Shown here: positions 34,359 to 41,733 of the stretch, one piece after another
Layout: each line of letters opens with the position of its first letter
How positions within the stretch are numbered: the stretch's first letter is position 1
Origin: Rhodospirillales bacterium
GTDB taxonomy: Bacteria; Pseudomonadota; Alphaproteobacteria; Rhodospirillales; CAMCUA01
Assembly (NCBI GenBank): GCA_947470575.1
Contig: CANITX010000006.1
Span: forward strand, 1-41,733
Length of the DNA: 41,733 bases
Direction: 5' to 3'
Translations under genes and position numbers: made by a program
Notes under the pieces: model-generated
Databases searched by the model: none
What the model saw: only the letters and a program-made list of their open reading frames with translations
What the model was told of the DNA's origin: nothing

Positions 34359-35339
34359 ATGAAATACCGCTGTTTGGGACACAGCGGCCTGACCGTGTCC
34401 GCCATCGGGCTCGGTTGCATGAGCATGTCCGGGATGTATGGTGAGATTGACGAGGCCGAGGCCATCGCCGTCATTCATCGCGCACCGGAACTCGGCCTCA
34501 ACCTGCTCGACACCTCAGACTTCTATGGCTTCGGCAGGAACGAGGAACTGGTGGGCCGGGCGCTGAAGGGACGGCGCGACCGCTATGTTCTCTGCAGCAA
34601 GTTTGGCAACCTGCGCCGAGCCGACGGCAGTGCCGATGTCAACGGTCGGCCGGACTACGTCGTCGAAGCCTGCAACAAGAGCCTGAAGCGGCTGGGCGTT
34701 GAGGTCATCGACCTCTATTACCAGCACCGGGTGGACGATAAGGTACCCATCGAGGACACGGTCGGCGCCATGGCCTGCTTGGTCGAACAGGGCAAGGTTC
34801 GCTATCTCGGCCTGTCGGAAGCTGCCGCCGGCACCATCCGCCGGGCGCATGCGGTACATCCGATCGCCGCCGTGCAAACCGAATATTCCCTGTGGAGCCG
34901 CGACGCGGAGACCGCATGGCTGCCGACCTGCCGCGAATTGGGCATCGCCTACGTCGCCTATTCCCCCCTTGGCCGTGGCTTCCTGACCGGAACCGTCACC
35001 GAGGCGACCCTGCCCTTCAATGACCGCCGGCGCAGCCAGCCTCGGTTCATGTCCGCCAATCTCGTTCAGAATGAAAGGTTGCTGATTGCACTGCGCGCGG
35101 CAGCTAAGGCCACCGACGCCACGCCGGCACAAGTCGCTTTGGCTTGGCTGTTGACCAGGGGCGAAGACATTGTGTCCCTGCCCAGTTCCGACCGGATCGC
35201 CTATTTGGAAGCCAATTCCGCAGCCGCCGACATCACCCTAGATAGAGCCACCGTGGAATCCCTTGAAGCCGCATTCTCCCCGGGCGCGGCCACCGGCACC
35301 CGCTTGCCCGTGGAAAGTCTGGAACGGGTGAACCTCTAA
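34359..35339 (+). CDS. Aldo/keto reductase, tandem copy 2
   Basis: A 326-residue paralogue of the preceding reductase, starting [20 protein letters not shown] after ACGGAGG. The tetrad is kept: Asp and Tyr in [12 protein letters not shown], Lys in VLCSKFGN, His in [13 protein letters not shown]-binding segments [12 protein letters not shown] and [14 protein letters not shown] are in place. Compared with copy 1 the Ala of the DTAD motif is Ser and the loop after the His is RVDDKV rather than RPDPNV, likely changing the substrate. It ends 109 bases before the type I secretion genes. Confidence 0.93.
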   Translation: MKYRCLGHSGLTVSAIGLGCMSMSGMYGEIDEAEAIAVIHRAPELGLNLLDTSDFYGFGRNEELVGRALKGRRDRYVLCSKFGNLRRADGSADVNGRPDYVVEACNKSLKRLGVEVIDLYYQHRVDDKVPIEDTVGAMACLVEQGKVRYLGLSEAAAGTIRRAHAVHPIAAVQTEYSLWSRDAETAWLPTCRELGIAYVAYSPLGRGFLTGTVTEATLPFNDRRRSQPRFMSANLVQNERLLIALRAAAKATDATPAQVALAWLLTRGEDIVSLPSSDRIAYLEANSAAADITLDRATVESLEAAFSPGAATGTRLPVESLERVNL

Positions 35340-35350
35340 CGGTCCTCTGT

Positions 35351-35356
35351 TATACT
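35351..35356 (+). promoter_or_regulatory. Possible -10 element upstream of the secretion operon
   Basis: TATACT at 35351-35356 matches a sigma-70 -10 box, 93 bases before the outer-membrane-factor start. A matching -35 is poor (TGAACC at 35329-35334 with a 16-base spacer, overlapping the end of the reductase gene). It is the best promoter-like string in this gap but is weak evidence. Confidence 0.25.
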
Positions 35357-35448
35357 TAAAGCCGAATTTCTTCCTTTTGAACGATGGCGCTCCGTCCGTC
35401 GACAGATAGGACGATATACGGAAAGGTCGGCTATAGGAGTGGGAGAGA

Positions 35449-36843
35449 ATGCTCCGGAACGTGAATCGCCGAGCCACATGTGGGCGAGTACTGGCAATTG
35501 CCATGGGAGCCGTCGCGGCGCAATTGACGGGGGAGGCCAGCGCGCAAACCTTGGAAGACGCTGTGCGCATTGCCATCGGGGAACACCCTACGGTGAAGGT
35601 CGCCGAAGCCAATGCGCGCGCCGCCAACGAAACGGTGAACGAGAAATTCTCGGGCTGGCTGCCACGGCTCGACCTACGTGCAGCCACCGCTCAAGAGCAC
35701 GTCAACAACCCGGCCACCCGCGCCCGCAATGCGCGGTCCACGGGCGATAACCTGTCCGGCAATGCTGCCGGCAATACTGGCGGTCAGGCCGGCGTCAACA
35801 TTTGGTCGAATACAGGTACGGTGGCGCTGACCCACAACCTATTCAACGGCTTTGCAACGATCCACAGCGTCGATGCCGCACGCCAGCGTGCAGCCGTCAG
35901 CCGCCATCTGGTGCTCGACGCCCGGGACGTGATCGGCCTGCGTGTGGTCGAAGCCTATTTTTCCGTGCTCCGTGCCCGCGCCGTCGTTCAGCTCTCCGAA
36001 GCCAATGTGCGCGACCACGTATCGGTCTATGACGACATCCGGGCCAAATCCGACGCGGGAGGCGGCGATCTGGCTGACGCCAATCAAGCGCTCAGCCGCC
36101 TGGAATTGGCACGCGAGCGGGCCGCAGCTCTACAGGGCGAATTGCGTGCGGCCGAGATCGATTTCCGCGAAGCCGTGGGCAGCATGCCGCAGGAACTGAG
36201 CGAACCGCGCGTGCCCACGCATATGATTCCGCTCGATATGCAGGCGGCCGTCGACGCGGCCATGGTCGGCAACCCCGCCATACGCGCCGCCATCGGCAAT
36301 GTTGCCGCTTCCCAGGCCGACATCAAGGAAGCCCGGGCACCCTACTTGCCCATCCTCGATCTGGAACTGGCCGCCACCCGCGAGCACGGTACGGGCGGCG
36401 TACGAGGCACCAGCATCGATGAGTCAGCGGCTTTGGTCATGCGTTACAACTTCTTCAACGGCTTCGCCGATCGCGCCCGCCGCATGCGCGCCATCGAACG
36501 GGCCGATGGCGCGACGCAAAGCGAAGCGGAAACCCGCCGCCTGGTCGAAGAACAGATGCGTACCGATTACAACAGTATGCTGACGGAGACCGAACGGGTA
36601 CCTATCCTGCTTCGCCGCGTGCGTGCCGCCGAAGATGTGGTTAGCGCTTACCGCCAGCAATTCGAATTGGGCTCACGTACGCTACTCGATGTTCTCGACG
36701 TGGTGAACGAGCTATTCCAGGCAAAGGTCGCCTTCGTCGATGGCGATACACGACAGAAAATCGCTCAATACCAAGTCATGGCCACCATGGGGGTCTTGTT
36801 ACCGCCCATGGGTATCGCTCCGCCGCCGGACAAGGAAGGCTGA
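35449..36843 (+). CDS. TolC-family outer membrane efflux/secretion protein
   Basis: A 464-residue outer membrane factor. The signal peptide covers about residues 1-33 (LAIAMGAVAAQLTGEASAQ), then the classical TLEDAVRIAIGEHPTVKVAEAN. Two repeats of helices typical of the TolC barrel-tunnel are seen (FNGFATIHSVDAARQRAAV and FNGFADRARRMRAIERADG), each preceded by strand motifs VALTHNLFNG and LVMRYNFFNG, and QFELGSRTLLDVLDVVNEL at the end. It serves as the exit pore for the ABC transporter and adaptor encoded next. AGGAGTGGGAGAG precedes the ATG. This is the LapE/AggA-like TolC used in type I adhesin secretion rather than drug efflux, by context. Confidence 0.92.
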   Translation: MLRNVNRRATCGRVLAIAMGAVAAQLTGEASAQTLEDAVRIAIGEHPTVKVAEANARAANETVNEKFSGWLPRLDLRAATAQEHVNNPATRARNARSTGDNLSGNAAGNTGGQAGVNIWSNTGTVALTHNLFNGFATIHSVDAARQRAAVSRHLVLDARDVIGLRVVEAYFSVLRARAVVQLSEANVRDHVSVYDDIRAKSDAGGGDLADANQALSRLELARERAAALQGELRAAEIDFREAVGSMPQELSEPRVPTHMIPLDMQAAVDAAMVGNPAIRAAIGNVAASQADIKEARAPYLPILDLELAATREHGTGGVRGTSIDESAALVMRYNFFNGFADRARRMRAIERADGATQSEAETRRLVEEQMRTDYNSMLTETERVPILLRRVRAAEDVVSAYRQQFELGSRTLLDVLDVVNELFQAKVAFVDGDTRQKIAQYQVMATMGVLLPPMGIAPPPDKEG

Positions 36844-36880
36844 CCGCGGCCTCCAGGCCGGCGGCCATGCCCCATCATCC

Positions 36881-39112
36881 ATGAAACCGTCACACCCGGG
36901 CAGGATCGAGCTGAACGGCAGCGGGAGTAATTCCGACGCGACCGCCGCCGAACCAACCGCGACAGTAGAATCTATATTCGCCACCGCTGCCGGATGCGAA
37001 GACCCGCTGCTCGAATGCCTCGCTTTGATCGTTGGCCTGCACGGCCGGCCGCTATCGCCTGAAGCTCTCAAGGCCGGACTGCCGGTAACCGATGCCCCGA
37101 TCACGCCCGCCCTGTTCATTCGCGCCGCGGAACGGGCAGGTTTCCGCGCGCGCGTGGTAAAGCGCCACCTCGCCGCACTCACACGCCATGTGCTGCCCTG
37201 CATCGTCACGTTTCATGACGGTACTGCCGCCATTCTGCTCACCGTAGGCACAGATGGCTCTATCCGCCTGCAACGCCCAGAAGCCGGCGGCGGCATCGAG
37301 GAAACGACACTGAACGACATCGCCGACCTCTATACCGGCTATGCCATATTCGTCCGTCAGTCCTCGCGCCTCGACCTCGATCGGCTGGAGGAGACTGCAC
37401 CCCGACCGCGCGCTTGGTTTTGGAGCGCGCTAAGGGCCAACTGGTGGACCTATACACAAGTCGTCATCGCCGCTGTAGTCATCAACCTCATCGCCCTGAT
37501 CAGCCCGCTCTTCGTGATGACCGTCTATGATCGTGTCGTCCCCAACAATGCGGTAGAAACGCTGTGGGTTCTGGCTACGGGCTTTGCCATCGTGATCGGT
37601 TTCGATCTGGTGCTGAAGACGTTGCGCGCCTATTTCATCGACGCTGCCGGCAAACGCGCCGATGTGATTGTCGCCTGCCGCCTGTTCGATCAGGTATTGG
37701 ACATGCGCCTCGATTCCCGCCCGGCATCGACTGGCGGCTTTGCCAATATCCTGCGCGAGTTCGAGTCAGTTCGTGACTTCTTCACCTCGGCGACTCTGGT
37801 AGCCCTTATCGATCTGCCCTTCGTTATATTGTTCCTTGTCATCCTTTGGCTGATCGCCGGCCCCCTGACCTTGGTGCTGTTCACCGCCATTCCCGTCGTC
37901 GTGATCTATGGCCTCATACTTCAGTGGCCGCTAGCCCATACGGTACGGCAGCATTTCCGTGAAGCGGAGCAGAAGCACGGGGTGCTGGTCGAGACGATCT
38001 ATGGCCTGGAGACCTTGAAGGCCATCGGCGCCGAGGCACGCATGCGCAAGTTGTGGGAAAGCGTGGTAGGCCTGACGGCCGTCTCCAGCCAGCGTTCGCG
38101 CGCTCTGTCGCAGTCGGGCATCAACGTGGCTGGGTGGGTACAGCAAATGACGGCCATCGCCGTCGTCGTCTTCGGAGTCTACCGGATTGCCGACGGCGAC
38201 CTCACGGTTGGTGGTCTGATTGCCTGCGTCATGTTGGGTGGGCGTGCCTTGCACCCATTGAGTCAGGTTGCCCACCTGATGACCCGCATGCATCAGTCAA
38301 TGACGTCGCTGAAGGCGCTCGACCGCATCATGCAATCGCCCGTCGAACGTCCTATCGACGCCCGTTTCCTGCAGAGACCACGGATCGATGGGGCCCTTGC
38401 CTTCGAAGGCGTCTCTTTCACTTACTCGAACGCCACCCAACCGAGCCTGCGCGAGGTTTCCTTCGCCATCCGCCCCGGCGAACACGTCGGCATCATCGGC
38501 CGCGTCGGTTCGGGCAAGACCACCATCGCCAAACTGATCCTCGGCCTCTACCGTCCCAACGATGGCAAAATTCTGATCGATGGCACCGATATCGCCCAGA
38601 TCGACCCCGTCGATCTGCGCCGTAACATGGGTTACGTCGCCCAGGATCCAGTGCTGTTCCGCGGCACGGTGCGCGACAATATCACTGCCGCCGAGCCCGC
38701 TGCCGAAGACGCGGCCATCCTGGCCGCCGCCCGGCTGGCCGGCATCGACGAATTCCTCAGCCAGTCGCCGGTCGGCTACGATCTACCCGTCGGCGAGCGC
38801 GGCGAAGGGCTGTCCGGCGGCCAGCGCCAGGCCATCACCATCGCCCGCGCGCTCCTGCGCCAGCCGAGCATGCTGATTCTCGACGAACCCACCAGTTCCA
38901 TGGATTCGCGCTCGGAGGCGGCGCTGAAGTCTTGCCTGCGCGACTATCTTGTGGGCCGTACCCTGGTACTGGTCACCCATCGCGCCTCGTTGCTGTCTTT
39001 TGTCGACCGCGTCATCATTCTGGACCGTGGCCGGGTGGTCGCCGATGGACCGCGCGAGGACATCCTTAGAGCGTTGGCGGGTGGTACCATCGCCACCCCA
39101 CGCGAAGGCTGA
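36881..39112 (+). CDS. Type I secretion ABC transporter (LapB/HlyB-like, degenerate C39 domain)
   Basis: A 743-residue inner-membrane ABC transporter. The ATG at 36881 fits homology, though no clear ribosome site is seen. The N-terminal C39-like domain (about 30-165, EDPLLECLALIVGLHG) appears to lack the catalytic Cys at the usual position, so it probably docks the substrate rather than cutting it. Five or six membrane helices follow (VVIAAVVINLIALISPLFVM onward). The nucleotide-binding domain has Walker A GRVGSGKT (540-547), signature LSGGQRQ (644-650) and Walker B MLILDEPTSSMD from 664. It sits between the outer membrane factor and the adaptor, with a 3-base gap to the latter. The substrate is likely a large RTX-type protein encoded elsewhere. 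Confidence 0.93.
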   Translation: MKPSHPGRIELNGSGSNSDATAAEPTATVESIFATAAGCEDPLLECLALIVGLHGRPLSPEALKAGLPVTDAPITPALFIRAAERAGFRARVVKRHLAALTRHVLPCIVTFHDGTAAILLTVGTDGSIRLQRPEAGGGIEETTLNDIADLYTGYAIFVRQSSRLDLDRLEETAPRPRAWFWSALRANWWTYTQVVIAAVVINLIALISPLFVMTVYDRVVPNNAVETLWVLATGFAIVIGFDLVLKTLRAYFIDAAGKRADVIVACRLFDQVLDMRLDSRPASTGGFANILREFESVRDFFTSATLVALIDLPFVILFLVILWLIAGPLTLVLFTAIPVVVIYGLILQWPLAHTVRQHFREAEQKHGVLVETIYGLETLKAIGAEARMRKLWESVVGLTAVSSQRSRALSQSGINVAGWVQQMTAIAVVVFGVYRIADGDLTVGGLIACVMLGGRALHPLSQVAHLMTRMHQSMTSLKALDRIMQSPVERPIDARFLQRPRIDGALAFEGVSFTYSNATQPSLREVSFAIRPGEHVGIIGRVGSGKTTIAKLILGLYRPNDGKILIDGTDIAQIDPVDLRRNMGYVAQDPVLFRGTVRDNITAAEPAAEDAAILAAARLAGIDEFLSQSPVGYDLPVGERGEGLSGGQRQAITIARALLRQPSMLILDEPTSSMDSRSEAALKSCLRDYLVGRTLVLVTHRASLLSFVDRVIILDRGRVVADGPREDILRALAGGTIATPREG

Positions 39113-39115
39113 GCC

Positions 39116-40432
39116 ATGACGGGTACCACCGACGCCGATTTCATGCGCGACTTACAGGCTGCCATGGTGCGGCCGCCGCGCCTGTCGGCCAACCTGCTGC
39201 TATTGGCCATCGTCGCGCTTTTCGCCTGGGCCGTCTGGTGGGCGTCCCAGGCCCGACTCGATGTGGTGACCACTGGACTTGGCAAAGTGATTCCCTCCAG
39301 CGACATCCAGGTGGTGCAGAATTTGGAAGGCGGCATCGTGCGCGCCATATTGGTGCGCGAGGGGCAGGCCGTAGAAAAAGGCCAGCCGCTGATGCAGATC
39401 GACGATACCCAATTCCGTTCGACCTATCAGGAGGACCGCACGCAATACCTTGGTCGGCTGGCGGTTGCCGCCCGCCTGCGCGCCGAGGTGTCCGATGCGG
39501 CGCTCATCTTCCCAGCCGCGGTGCTGGCCGAGCGGCCACAATTGGTCGCCAGCGAAACATCGTTGATGCAGGCTCGCTCTCGCGAACTGGAATCGGGTCT
39601 TGCCGTGCTTGCCCGCCAACGCGATCAGAAGCGCCAGGAGCTGGTCGAACTCGACTCCCGCATCACCCAGTTGCGCGAAAGTCTGAACCTTGCCCGCGAA
39701 GAGGTTTCGATCATGGAGCCGCTGGTTCAGCGCGGTGTCGTTTCGCGGGTCGAACTGCTGCGCATCCGGCGCCAAATCAGCGATATCGAAGGCGGTCTCA
39801 AAGGCGCTGAACAGGCGGTTCCACGTGCCCAATCTGCCCTACGCGAGGTCGATCAGCGCATGGATGAAGCCCGCGCCCAGTTCCGCGCTAAGGCGATTGC
39901 CGAACTCAACGAGACCGAGCTCAAGCTGTCCGGCCTGGAAGAGACCATGGCCGCCAAGCAGGACCGACTGACCCGTACCGACGTGCTGTCGCCCGTTGCC
40001 GGAGTCATTAAACAGGTTTCCGTCAAAACCGTCGGTGGCGTCGTCAAACCGGGCATGGACTTGGTCGAAATCGTACCGCGTGACGACACGTTGCTGATCG
40101 AAGCTCGGGTCGCACCGCGCGACATCGCCTTCCTGGTTCCTGGCCAAGCCGCCAAGGTCAAACTGACGGCATATGACTATGCCATCTACGGCTCCCTCGA
40201 CGGCCGCCTGGAGCAGATCAGCGCCGACACCATTATCGATCCCCAGGGCAACAGCTTTTATGAAATCCGCGTACGCACCGACGAAAACGCGCTCGGCACC
40301 GAAGCCACGCCGCTACCCATCCTGCCCGGCATGGTCGCCGAAGTGGATGTACTGACTGGGCAACGGACGGTCCTCGAATATCTGTTAAAGCCCATCCTGC
40401 GCGCCCGTCAGAAGGCATTGCGCGAACGGTGA
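39116..40432 (+). CDS. HlyD-family type I secretion adaptor (membrane fusion protein)
   Basis: A 438-residue periplasmic adaptor. A short cytosolic start is followed by one membrane helix (about 23-42, LSANLLLLAIVALFAWAVWW), a lipoyl half (VVQNLEGGIVRAILVREGQ), a long coiled coil of roughly 190 residues (from YQEDRTQYLG to EETMAAKQDRL) and the second lipoyl half (VLSPVAGVIKQVSVKTVGG). The conserved C-terminal beta domain has MVAEVDVLTGQRTVLEYLL with the PILRA end typical of the family. It links the ABC transporter to TolC in the type I secretion complex. It starts 3 bases after the transporter stop and is followed by a hairpin. Confidence 0.94.
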   Translation: MTGTTDADFMRDLQAAMVRPPRLSANLLLLAIVALFAWAVWWASQARLDVVTTGLGKVIPSSDIQVVQNLEGGIVRAILVREGQAVEKGQPLMQIDDTQFRSTYQEDRTQYLGRLAVAARLRAEVSDAALIFPAAVLAERPQLVASETSLMQARSRELESGLAVLARQRDQKRQELVELDSRITQLRESLNLAREEVSIMEPLVQRGVVSRVELLRIRRQISDIEGGLKGAEQAVPRAQSALREVDQRMDEARAQFRAKAIAELNETELKLSGLEETMAAKQDRLTRTDVLSPVAGVIKQVSVKTVGGVVKPGMDLVEIVPRDDTLLIEARVAPRDIAFLVPGQAAKVKLTAYDYAIYGSLDGRLEQISADTIIDPQGNSFYEIRVRTDENALGTEATPLPILPGMVAEVDVLTGQRTVLEYLLKPILRARQKALRER

Positions 40433-40450
40433 CCCCGCAGATTTCTGCTC

Positions 40451-40479
40451 AGGGAAAGACGCACGATACCGTCTTCCCT
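40451..40479 (+). terminator. Hairpin after the type I secretion operon
   Basis: AGGGAAAGACG (40451-40461) pairs with CGTCTTCCCT (40470-40479) with one bulged A and an 8-base loop, 18 bases after the adaptor stop. No T-run follows, so strength as an intrinsic terminator is uncertain, but its place at the operon end is suggestive. Confidence 0.5.
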
Positions 40480-40592
40480 CAGGTGACGGTGACGTTCTAT
40501 CGTGCCTTCCCCTGGCGAGCCGGCGTCATCGGACCGCCGCTTCGACCCTGCCATCGCATCCAATCAACCAAAGATATGTGGAGGAAGTCCCT

Positions 40593-41733
40593 ATGAAAAT
40601 CACCGGTGTCGAAACCCTTTATGCCAGCGCGGGCTGGCGCAATCTGTCGTTTCTCAAGATCACCACCGACACCGGCCTCAAGGGCTGGGCGGAATTTCCC
40701 GAGAACAACATCGGCGGCACCATCACGCCGTTGGTGCGTCACTTGGGTCAGCGCCTCATCGGCCAGGATCCGCGCAACGTCAACAAGGTGATCGATGGCC
40801 TGCGCCGCGCCACCTGGGGCGTTTCCGCCGGCGCCGTTTCGCGCGCCATCGGCGCCATCGAAAACGCTCTGGTCGACATCCAGGCCAAGGCGCTGGGCAT
40901 TCCCGTCTACGAACTGCTGGGCGGCGCATTGCGCGATAAGTTGCGCATGTATTGGTCGCACTGCGGCTCCTACCACGTCACCAACGCGAAGGATTTGGGC
41001 GTCGAGCCGATCACCTCACTCGACGACGTCAAGAAGCTGGGTAAGAAGGTCAAGGAGTCAGGGTTCCACGCCCTGAAGACCAACCTGATGATGTTCGAGG
41101 GCGGCAAGGCCTATATGTACCGTCCCGGCTTCGCCGATGGCGCCGGCGATCCCGACCGCAATCCGGTGCGCGCCGCCATCAGTGCCGCCGTCGATCAGCT
41201 CTCCGCTTTCCGCGAGGGCGCCGGCCCGGGTATCGGCCTCAAGCTCGATATCAACTTCAACTTCCGTACCGAGGGATTCCTGCGCATGGCCCGCGCTCTC
41301 GAACCCCTCGACATGGACTGGCTGGAGATCGACAACTTCGACGCCTCGGCCTTAGCCCAGGTGCGACGCGGCACTTCGACGCCGATCGCCTCGTGCGAGA
41401 CTCTGACCCATCGCCGCCAACTTCGCCCCTTCCTGGAGCAGCAGGCGGTCGACGTGGTCATCATCGACGTGCCGTGGTGCGGCATCCTCGAGGGCATGCG
41501 CATGGCAGCACTGTGCGACGCCTTCGAGGTCAACGTCGCATGCCACAACTTCTGCGGCCCCATCGCCACCATGATCAGCGCCAACTTCTGCGCCGCGGTG
41601 CCCAATTTCCGGGTCATGGAGATGGACGTGGTGCAAGTACCATGGACCTATGATCTGATCACCACGAAGCCGGTGGTCGAAAAGGGCCATATGCTGATCC
41701 CGACCGGCGCCGGCTGGGGCGCCGAGCTTAACG
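40593..41733 (+). CDS. Enolase-superfamily enzyme, mandelate racemase/muconate cycloisomerase-like (partial)
   Basis: At least 380 residues, running off the window; no stop is seen. GGAGG precedes the ATG. The N-terminal capping domain (KITGVETLYASAGW) leads to the barrel, where metal ligands D219 (LKLDINFNF), E245 (WLEIDNFD) and E269 (ASCETL) are visible. General acid/base candidates are K162 (LKTNL, lacking the second Lys of a KxK motif) and the H318-D292 dyad (ACHNFCGP, IIDVPW); E343 completes the site. A single-base His-Asp type fits acid-sugar dehydratases or racemases of the mandelate racemase group. The substrate is unknown; the hydroxy-acid enzymes upstream fit sugar-acid use. Confidence 0.9.
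   Translation, partial: MKITGVETLYASAGWRNLSFLKITTDTGLKGWAEFPENNIGGTITPLVRHLGQRLIGQDPRNVNKVIDGLRRATWGVSAGAVSRAIGAIENALVDIQAKALGIPVYELLGGALRDKLRMYWSHCGSYHVTNAKDLGVEPITSLDDVKKLGKKVKESGFHALKTNLMMFEGGKAYMYRPGFADGAGDPDRNPVRAAISAAVDQLSAFREGAGPGIGLKLDINFNFRTEGFLRMARALEPLDMDWLEIDNFDASALAQVRRGTSTPIASCETLTHRRQLRPFLEQQAVDVVIIDVPWCGILEGMRMAALCDAFEVNVACHNFCGPIATMISANFCAAVPNFRVMEMDVVQVPWTYDLITTKPVVEKGHMLIPTGAGWGAELN

Overview
The window is GC-rich, densely packed bacterial chromosome. It reads as an alphaproteobacterium, probably of Rhodospirillales type. The best marker is a DUF1476 protein (the alphaproteobacterial F1-ATPase inhibitor zeta family) next to purB; MeaB and the queA-tgt overlap fit, but no species can be named. 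I see no tRNA, rRNA, CRISPR array, insertion sequence, prophage or origin.

Layout. (1) 1-1311, + strand: the end of meaB, then an exported cyclophilin. (2) 10750-1390, - strand, read right to left: a PLP fold-type III enzyme (DSD1/D-threonine aldolase family), an SDR dehydrogenase, two near-duplicate HpcH/HpaI aldolases, a dienelactone-hydrolase-like protein, alaS, and a MoxR-type AAA ATPase with a CoxE-like VWA protein. (3) 11035-17350, + strand: a six-gene membrane operon (DUF4129-like, DUF4350-like, MoxR ATPase, DUF58, SpoIIM-like, RDD) in which the first gene carries an apparent frameshift at a C8 tract. A convergent polytopic membrane protein follows. (4) 18304-19827: a monothiol glutaredoxin with an atypical active site faces a bolA / zinc-carboxypeptidase-like pair. 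(5) 19982-22412: an aldo/keto reductase and a second tandem pair of HpcH/HpaI aldolases. (6) 22533-24975: DUF1476, purB and a VapBC-type toxin-antitoxin pair. (7) 25094-28871: an S9 peptidase, a haloacetate (fluoroacetate) dehalogenase-like hydrolase and an orphan exported protein. (8) 31037-28879, - strand: queA-tgt for queuosine. (9) 31174-35339: a tartrate/D-malate dehydrogenase-like enzyme, an FAH-family hydrolase and two tandem aldo/keto reductases. (10) 35449-40432: a complete type I secretion system (outer membrane factor, ABC transporter, adaptor) with no substrate gene in view. (11) 40593 to the end: an enolase-superfamily (mandelate racemase-like) enzyme cut by the window edge.

How the genes fit together. 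Housekeeping genes (alaS, purB, queA, tgt, DUF1476) are interleaved with small catabolic sets for hydroxy/oxo acids and carbonyl compounds: four aldolases, three aldo/keto reductases, FAH, DLH, a tartrate dehydrogenase-like enzyme, a dehalogenase and a mandelate racemase-like enzyme. Tandem paralogue pairs occur three times, which suggests local duplication followed by divergence. The least understood part is the MoxR/DUF58/SpoIIM/RDD operon, an ATPase plus VWA-like plus membrane-protein system with no established function; a second, unrelated MoxR-VWA pair lies about 10 kb away.
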